Shown: piece by piece, positions 57,285-64,000 of the stretch
How the letters are laid out: the number at the start of each line of letters is the position of its first letter
Position numbering within the stretch: the stretch's first letter is position 1
NCBI RefSeq assembly: GCF_030687575.1
Contig: NZ_CP117439.1
Coordinates: forward strand, 2,161,501 to 2,225,500
Length of the DNA: 64,000 nt
Direction of reading: 5' to 3'
Source: Pseudomonas sp. FP2309
GTDB lineage: Bacteria > Pseudomonadota > Gammaproteobacteria > Pseudomonadales > Pseudomonadaceae
The notes under the pieces: model-generated
Databases searched by the model: none
Told to the model about the DNA's origin: nothing
The model's input: only the letters and a program-made list of their open reading frames with translations
Translations under genes and position numbers: made by a program

Positions 57285-59411
57285 TCAGTGTGTGTGGCTG
57301 TCCGCCGGCTCATCGGCTGTGTGTTTCATGCCGGCCATGCCAATCCCGCCGCCCTTGGCCGTCAGGTCGGGGACGATCTGGATATTGGTCATCATGCCGG
57401 CGTCCTCGTGGTCGAGGATGTGGCAGTGAATGACAAACTCGCCGATGTAGCGGTCGTAGTGGGTACGTACCAGCACCTGGTAGTCGTTCTGCACGAAGAC
57501 GGTGTCCTTGAACTGGTGCCACATCCCGCAATACTGGTTCTGCAGCCCACGTTCGTCGGGCGGCACCAGGCATTCGCCATTGGGGCCGAAGATACTTTTG
57601 GCAGGTTCGCCAGGCTTGGTGTAGAGCACATCCATGATCTGGAACGGGTTGACGTGGATATGAAAAATATGAGGTTCGACTTGTGAGGTCAGCACCCAGT
57701 CGTCCGTCGTGTTGACCTGGCGGGTAAAGTCGATGCGGTCCGGGTCGTAGACCTTGTAGTTGATATAGAAGCCAAACTTGCCGCCCGCCGTCGGCGGTGC
57801 ATTGCCGATGAAGAAGTCGGCTTTCTGGATGTCGCTGTTGACCACGGCGTCTTGCAGGGTGTCCATCCCGCGCCAGGGCGTCAGGTCACCGGTGCGCAGG
57901 CCTTCGAGGGCGGCGGCGGGCAGTGCCGGGTTGGCTTTGTTCGCGTCGTAGAGGGCTTGTTGGATGTACTGTTGCGGGTCGTCGGTAACCACGTTGCCGC
58001 CCGAGACGATCACGGTGGCGAGCAATTGGGTTTCATTCGGGCCCTGGCCGCCGCCGCCCGCGTTGGCGCGTTCGGCCGGGGTCGCGGCCTGGTTGAGGAT
58101 GCAATAGGTGCCGTCGCGCGGGAACATCAGCAGGACGTCGCTGCGATAGCCGGGCTGCAGGAAGTTGCTGCCGATACCGCCGCTGACACTCTTTTTATTC
58201 AGGCCAATAGGACGGATGGCCGTGCGTGTGAGGCCATCGGCGGCGATTTCGAATTGTGGTACCAGCTCAACCGGTTCAGTGGAGTCGGGCAGGGTGCTCG
58301 GGCACAGCTCAGTCAGCGTGGCGGCTTGTTGTTTAGGCGTGCCGCCGAGCACGCCTTTGAGGGCCTGGAGCGCCTTGGGGCTCTGGGTGTTCATCGGCAC
58401 GATCTGCAAGTTGACGGTGTCGTGGATACCGCCGTGAATAAAGCGCCAGCGCTGAATCTCGCCGGCGGCGATGCCCTGCAAGGTCGGTTGCACCGCCCCG
58501 TTGATGCTGGTGAAGCGACCGCTCTCGTCCCATACCGTGGCTGAGGCAAGCTGTTTGCTGAAGTCCTCCACGACACCGGTCTTGCCCGTGGGGCAGGTCC
58601 AGGTGCCGTCCGGTTGTTTGATGATGGCGCCCTGGTCGTCAAAGCATGCATAAGGGATCTGCTGGAACAAAAACACTTGCTCGGTCAGCGGCGTGCCGGT
58701 GGCGGTCTTGAGAACGGTGTCAATGTCGCCAGGCTTACCGCCGGTATAGGGGCGGTCGCCGCGTACGATCAACGCACCGGCTGCGCCGCTGGCCACCTGC
58801 AATGCGGTGGAGCCATGGCGGTGTGCGTGGTACCAGAAGGTGCCCGACGGGTGATCGGTGGGGATGTTCACCTCGTACTCGAATTTCGTCTGCGGCGCGA
58901 TGTTCAACAGCACGTTGTCGCTATTGCCCGAAGGCGAAACGTGCAGGCCGTGGTAGTGCAGGTTGATCGTGTTGAAGCAGCCCGGCTTGCCACCGGCCGG
59001 GTCGGTGCCGCCCGGGCAGCTCGGATCGTTTTTATCCAGTTGGTTGTCCAGGTGCACGCGCAGGGTATTGCCCGGTTTCACATCGATAAGCGGCCCCGAC
59101 AGGCAACCGCCATAGGCGCGCAGGCGGACCTTGTCCTTGGCACCGTCGGCGTTGCCAGGGTTGGCGATCTCATTGTCGCGCTGCTGCACTTGCAGATTGA
59201 GTTCCACGGTCTGGCCGTCACGCGTGATGTCACCGGCAGGGTTGCAGCCGGTTTCGGGGACGGCGAGGGCGGTGGATTTCAAGGTGCCGGGCGGGGCTTT
59301 CTCCGTGAGCCTGGGCGGTGCCAGGAACGGCTGGGCCGTGAGCTCGGCGAAGGCGGCCGGAACCGTCGTGCAGGCCATCAGCCCGGCCAGGACGATACGA
59401 AACGAAGTCAT
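57285..59411 (-). CDS. Multicopper oxidase
   Basis: 708 residues from the ATG at 59411 (GGGAG upstream). Signal peptide ends PAAFAE. The four copper motifs are complete: NLHYHGLHV, FWYHAHRHG, HIFHIHVNPFQ and FVIHCHILDHEDAGMM, the last giving the type-1 site with an axial Met. The C-terminus is rich in Met and His (IGMAGMKHT...DSHTH). It oxidises phenols or metal ions with O2 in the periplasm. Pairing with a tyrosinase gene suggests joint phenol oxidation or pigment formation. Confidence 0.9.
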   Translation of the reverse strand: MTSFRIVLAGLMACTTVPAAFAELTAQPFLAPPRLTEKAPPGTLKSTALAVPETGCNPAGDITRDGQTVELNLQVQQRDNEIANPGNADGAKDKVRLRAYGGCLSGPLIDVKPGNTLRVHLDNQLDKNDPSCPGGTDPAGGKPGCFNTINLHYHGLHVSPSGNSDNVLLNIAPQTKFEYEVNIPTDHPSGTFWYHAHRHGSTALQVASGAAGALIVRGDRPYTGGKPGDIDTVLKTATGTPLTEQVFLFQQIPYACFDDQGAIIKQPDGTWTCPTGKTGVVEDFSKQLASATVWDESGRFTSINGAVQPTLQGIAAGEIQRWRFIHGGIHDTVNLQIVPMNTQSPKALQALKGVLGGTPKQQAATLTELCPSTLPDSTEPVELVPQFEIAADGLTRTAIRPIGLNKKSVSGGIGSNFLQPGYRSDVLLMFPRDGTYCILNQAATPAERANAGGGGQGPNETQLLATVIVSGGNVVTDDPQQYIQQALYDANKANPALPAAALEGLRTGDLTPWRGMDTLQDAVVNSDIQKADFFIGNAPPTAGGKFGFYINYKVYDPDRIDFTRQVNTTDDWVLTSQVEPHIFHIHVNPFQIMDVLYTKPGEPAKSIFGPNGECLVPPDERGLQNQYCGMWHQFKDTVFVQNDYQVLVRTHYDRYIGEFVIHCHILDHEDAGMMTNIQIVPDLTAKGGGIGMAGMKHTADEPADSHTH

Positions 59412-59617
59412 GGTGCTCTCCCTGCGCCATTGCGCAAATACTGCCCGCAGCCGGACGGCCGCGTGTCCTTTGATCAGCAACATCGAGTGACGGTGGTAAC
59501 GCCTGCGGGTCAGCCAGACCCTGCGCTGCTGGCAAAGTGCCTGCCTGCCAGGTGCTGGGAGCGTAGTTGGCGTTTGGCGTTCTGCAAGGTGCTTTTATAA
59601 AGAGCGGGGTACGCCAG

Positions 59618-60556
59618 TCATCCGGTGAACCTGAAACCTCCCGACAGCGCGTCCTTCAAATACCCCACCAACACACTCACCGACTTCGGCACATGGGGCG
59701 AATACGGCCGGATCAGGTAGATCTCATCGGCAAACGCGCCCTTGAGCGTCCAGCCCTTGAGCACCTGCACCAGCGTGCCGCTGGCCAGCGCGGCATGGGC
59801 GCTGAAGTCCGGGAGCAGGGCGATGCCCAAGTGGTTGAGCGCCGCGTCGCGCAGGGCTTCGCTGTTGTTGGTGGCGAAGCTGCCGGCGATGGGCACGGTG
59901 AGGTGCTCTACCTGTTTGCCGCCGCGCTCGAAGGTCCAGGCGGGTTGATCGGTGCCCCGTGGGTAGAACAGGCAGTTGTGCGCCGACAGGTCCGCCGGTT
60001 CGCGGGGGTCGCCGTGGCGTTGCAGGTAATCGCGGGTGGCCACCAGCACTGAGCCGGTGTCGCACAGCTTCCAGGCCACGTGGGTTTCCGGCACCTGGAA
60101 GCCGTGGCGCACCGCCAGGTCATAGCCCTCGGCGGCCAGCGAACTCAAGGCATCCGACACATCAAGTTGGATCCGCACCTGGGGGTACTGCTGCAAAAAC
60201 GCCGACAGGTGCGGCACCAGTTGCTGCCTGGCGAACGCCACCGGCGCGGTCAGGCGCACCAGCCCGCGAATCTCACCGACCGCATCACGCACCGACGAGA
60301 AGCTGCGGGCGATCTGCGCGTAGGCGCTGCGCACTTCACGGGTCAACGACAGCCCGGCGTCCGTCAGCCGCACACTGCGCGTGGTGCGGGTGACCAACTG
60401 CGTGCCGGTGGCCTTCTCCAGATCAGAGATACGCTGGCTCACCGCCGATTTGCTCACCCCAAGGCGCGCGGCGGCGGCGGTGTAGGTGCCGTGTTCTTCC
60501 AGCACTGAAAGCCAGTGGATATGGGTCCACAGGCTTTCGATCTCAGATTTTTCCAT
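59618..60556 (-). CDS. LysR-family regulator divergent from mmsA
   Basis: 312 residues from the ATG at 60556. Helix-turn-helix GTYTAAAARLGVSKSAVSQRISDLE, then an effector domain of the CrgA-like subfamily (VRLTAPVAFARQQLVPHLSAFL). Probably regulates the divergent semialdehyde dehydrogenase gene 108 bases away. Its inducer is unknown. Confidence 0.88.
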   Translation of the reverse strand: MEKSEIESLWTHIHWLSVLEEHGTYTAAAARLGVSKSAVSQRISDLEKATGTQLVTRTTRSVRLTDAGLSLTREVRSAYAQIARSFSSVRDAVGEIRGLVRLTAPVAFARQQLVPHLSAFLQQYPQVRIQLDVSDALSSLAAEGYDLAVRHGFQVPETHVAWKLCDTGSVLVATRDYLQRHGDPREPADLSAHNCLFYPRGTDQPAWTFERGGKQVEHLTVPIAGSFATNNSEALRDAALNHLGIALLPDFSAHAALASGTLVQVLKGWTLKGAFADEIYLIRPYSPHVPKSVSVLVGYLKDALSGGFRFTG

Positions 60557-60562
60557 GTGCCG

Positions 60563-60584
60563 ATTGTTCGCTGTTATGGACAAT
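60563..60584. promoter_or_regulatory. LysR-type dyad between lysR and mmsA
   Basis: ATTGTTC and GGACAAT form an interrupted dyad with a T-N11-A core, directly in front of the lysR start and ~80 bases before mmsA. Confidence 0.45.
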
Positions 60585-60664
60585 AAGTTCAGGATTCTGC
60601 TCTGGTTTGGAACAAAGCGAAAGCCTATCGTGGGTCCCAACGCTACCCACCTGGATCGACTGCC

Positions 60665-62164
<1,500 letters not shown>

Positions 62165-62177
62165 CGCACGACGGCAG

Positions 62178-62227
62178 AAGGCCCACGGTGGAAGGGGGAG
62201 AGCCCCGCCCGCCGTGGGCCTTTTTTT
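62178..62227 (+). terminator. Terminator after mmsA
   Basis: AAGGCCCACGG and CCGTGGGCCTT form an 11-bp stem around ~22 bases, followed by seven T residues. Confidence 0.92.
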
Positions 62228-62260
62228 CATGAGGGTTGACGGCAAAGCGAATGCCGAATA

Positions 62261-62276
62261 CTGTATATAAACACAG
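62261..62276. promoter_or_regulatory. Consensus LexA (SOS) box upstream of levansucrase
   Basis: CTGTATATAAACACAG fits CTGT-N8-ACAG exactly, with the TA-rich centre typical of the LexA boxes of Pseudomonas recA and lexA. It lies 100 bases before the levansucrase start and just after the mmsA terminator. The only other gene that could use it is on the same strand, so levansucrase is the apparent target. Confidence 0.65.
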
Positions 62277-62376
62277 TGTTTAAGTGACGGTCACCCAGGA
62301 TGGGTCACGTCAGTCACACCAGCCACTGTGTACAGGTAATGAATTGACTCACCGGTATTATTAAAAGGACTTAATT

Positions 62377-63627
62377 ATGAAACACGCCACGATTATCCCC
62401 ACTCGCTGGACGCGCGCTGATGCGCTCAAAGTGAATGAAAACGACCCGACCACGACCCAGCCTTTGGTGCCTGCTGACTTTCCAGTGATGAGCGACACAC
62501 TGTTTATCTGGGACACCATGCCGTTGCGTACGCTCGATGGCACGGTGGTTTCGGTCAACGGCTGGTCCGTCATCTTCACCCTCACGGCTGACCGTCGCCC
62601 CCACGATCCACAGTTCATCAATGCCGATGGCCGTTACGACATCAAGCGCGATTGGGAAGATCGCCATGGCCATGCGCGCATCTGCTACTGGTACTCGCGC
62701 ACCGGCAAGGACTGGATCTTCGGCGGCCGGGTCATGGCCGAAGGGGTTTCACCGACCACCCGTGAATGGGCCGGCACGCCGATCCTGCTCAATAACAACG
62801 GCGACATCGACCTGTATTACACCTGCGTCACCCCGGGTGCGACGATCGCCAAGGTCAGAGGCCAGGTGGTTACGTCCGACAGCGGTGTCGAGCTGCACGG
62901 CTTTACCCAGGTCAAGGCGCTTTTCGAAGCCGACGGCACCTATTACCAAACCGAAGCGCAGAACGCGACCTGGAATTTTCGTGATCCCAGCCCGTTCATC
63001 GACCCGGTGGATGGCAAGTTGTACATGGTGTTTGAAGGCAACGTGGCCGGCGAGCGCGGCACTCACGAAGTGGGTCCGAATGAGCTGGGGCTGGTGCCGC
63101 CGGGGCATGAAGACGTGGGCGGTGCGCGCTATCAGGTCGGTTGCATCGGCATCGCCGTCGCCAAGGACCTTGAGGGTGACGAGTGGGAAATCCTCCCGCC
63201 GCTGGTCACTGCCGTGGGGGTGAACGATCAAACCGAGCGGCCGCATTATGTGTTCCAGGACGGCAAGTATTACCTGTTCACCATCAGTCATAAATTCACC
63301 TACGCCGATAGGGTGACCGGCCCTGATGGTGTTTACGGTTTTGTCGGCGACCGTCTGTTTGGCCCTTACACCCCGATGAACGCCTCCGGGCTGGTACTCG
63401 GCAATCCGCCTTCGCAGCCGTTCCAGACCTATTCGCACTGCGTGATGCCCAATGGCCTGGTAACGTCCTTTATCGACAGCGTGCCCACCCAGGGTGATGA
63501 CTACCGCATCGGCGGTACCGAAGCGCCCACGGTCAGGATTGTATTGAAGGGTGATCGCTCGTTTGTGCAGGAGTCTTATGACTACGGTTACATCCCGGCG
63601 ATGCGCGATGTGGTGTTGAGTCAGTGA
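62377..63627 (+). CDS. lsc: Levansucrase (glycoside hydrolase family 68)
   Basis: 416 residues, with no cleavable Sec signal, as in Lsc of Pseudomonas syringae. The nucleophile aspartate is in [10 protein letters not shown], the transition-state aspartate in NFRDPSPF, and the acid/base glutamate in QTERPHYV. Splits sucrose and polymerises the fructose as levan outside the cell. AAGGA precedes the ATG. Monocistronic, between a terminator and a REPIN; the ~210-base leader contains a LexA-type box. Confidence 0.92.
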   Translation: MKHATIIPTRWTRADALKVNENDPTTTQPLVPADFPVMSDTLFIWDTMPLRTLDGTVVSVNGWSVIFTLTADRRPHDPQFINADGRYDIKRDWEDRHGHARICYWYSRTGKDWIFGGRVMAEGVSPTTREWAGTPILLNNNGDIDLYYTCVTPGATIAKVRGQVVTSDSGVELHGFTQVKALFEADGTYYQTEAQNATWNFRDPSPFIDPVDGKLYMVFEGNVAGERGTHEVGPNELGLVPPGHEDVGGARYQVGCIGIAVAKDLEGDEWEILPPLVTAVGVNDQTERPHYVFQDGKYYLFTISHKFTYADRVTGPDGVYGFVGDRLFGPYTPMNASGLVLGNPPSQPFQTYSHCVMPNGLVTSFIDSVPTQGDDYRIGGTEAPTVRIVLKGDRSFVQESYDYGYIPAMRDVVLSQ

Positions 63628-63670
63628 CTGTCAGCCTGATTCATCCGGCGTAAACCGATCCCACTGTGGG

Positions 63671-63745
63671 AGGGGGCTTGCTCCCGATGGCGGCGGGTCA
63701 GTCACTGTAAATAGCGACTGACCCGCCGTTATCGGGGCAAGCCCC
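63671..63745. repeat. REPIN after levansucrase
   Basis: GGGGGCTTGCTCCCGAT and the inner GGCGGGTCAGTC are mirrored by GACTGACCCGCC and ATCGGGGCAAGCCCC, a long imperfect hairpin with a ~15-base loop. Nothing else is recognised in the 63628-63934 gap, apart from a likely promoter for the next gene. Confidence 0.85.
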
Positions 63746-63934
63746 TTCGCGTTTTATCAGCCGCGTTTGAGGCCATCTCCAACGCGCAGGCGTTCGTTGA
63801 CGCAGTGCGCTGCGCGCCCTCAAGTCCCCGCCCCGCGAGCCGATACAGGCACTAGCACCCCAAGCGCTCCCGAGCTCGGACGTGCACGCCTGGTCGTCGC
63901 TCAGGTCAACGAATAAAAATCAAAAGGGGTCGCC

Positions 63935-64000
63935 ATGACCATATTGCAGCGTGTGATCGGCGGATTTGCGGTGTTGGTGCTGTTGCTGCTGATCATGGCC
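63935..64000 (+). CDS. N-terminus of a membrane protein, possibly a chemotaxis receptor (5' part)
   Basis: 22 codons from the ATG at 63935, with AAGGGG upstream. The peptide is one hydrophobic segment after a short basic start (MTILQRVIGGFAVLVLLLLI), the look of the first membrane helix of methyl-accepting chemotaxis proteins or sensor kinases. The rest is outside the window, so the assignment is tentative. Confidence 0.4.
   Translation, partial: MTILQRVIGGFAVLVLLLLIMA

Noticed and set aside
62326..62335. CTGTGTACAG, a second LexA-like element before levansucrase
   Set aside because: The two half-sites are separated by two bases instead of eight.

Overview
The window is high-GC chromosomal DNA from a Pseudomonas of the fluorescens/putida type. 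This rests on the gene content and order of the PQQ alcohol-dehydrogenase cluster, the GNAT-free REP/REPIN-style hairpins between genes, the OprD-type porin, the reductive pyrimidine pathway and a levansucrase of the pseudomonad type. Species cannot be fixed from the sequence alone. No tRNA, rRNA, CRISPR array, transposase or phage gene was recognised.

0-16.9 kb: a quinoprotein alcohol-oxidation island. It starts inside a NarL/LuxR response-regulator gene (PedR2-like). Then come a secreted pentapeptide-repeat protein, a calcium-type PQQ alcohol dehydrogenase (PedE-like), its cytochrome c550, three accessory periplasmic proteins (substrate-binding-like, SoxYZ-like, metallo-beta-lactamase-like), a lanthanide-type PQQ dehydrogenase (PedH-like), an aldehyde dehydrogenase (PedI-like), a stand-alone pqqA, an iron-type alcohol dehydrogenase (ErcA-like), a cytosolic hybrid kinase (ErcS'-like), an amidase and a DASS anion transporter. 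Both quinoprotein genes have an upstream palindrome CGGGAA-N3-TTCCCG. The island is bracketed by arrays of a composite repeat (455-1205 and 16870-18240) whose paired arms co-vary between copies.

18.3-29.6 kb: an EmrAB-like efflux pair; a hexuronate operon on the minus strand (OprD porin, uronate dehydrogenase, SMP-30 lactonase, TRAP transporter PQM, aldose epimerase) with related operator-like palindromes upstream of the porin and of udh; then CopD/CopC. Glucarate made by this operon would feed the glucarate dehydratase and its MFS transporter at 49.3-51.9 kb.

29.7-37.9 kb: reductive pyrimidine/hydantoin catabolism: a TetR/RutR-like regulator, PreA, PreT and dihydropyrimidinase, facing an NCS1 permease and an N-carbamoyl-beta-alanine amidohydrolase across a 590-bp AT-rich regulatory region. 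The methylmalonate/malonate semialdehyde dehydrogenase at 60.7 kb is a plausible downstream step.

38-51.9 kb: a TonB receptor with a DUF2946 protein; an MDR oxidoreductase; an SDR divergent from a TetR gene; a three-subunit molybdenum hydroxylase (2Fe-2S, TAT-exported Mo subunit, tri-haem cytochrome); a DUF6124/DUF3077-like gene; and the LysR-MFS-glucarate dehydratase locus.

52-53.9 kb: a probable toxin-immunity module. A 329-residue protein with a LysM-like N-terminal motif and a glycine-zipper C-terminus is followed by two tandem 120-residue membrane proteins. These duplicates differ almost only in their membrane segments. This is the best candidate here for a little-described system.

53.9-64 kb: an acyl-CoA synthetase, a tyrosinase plus multicopper-oxidase pair, LysR/mmsA, a levansucrase gene preceded by a consensus LexA box, a REPIN and the first codons of a probable membrane signalling protein.
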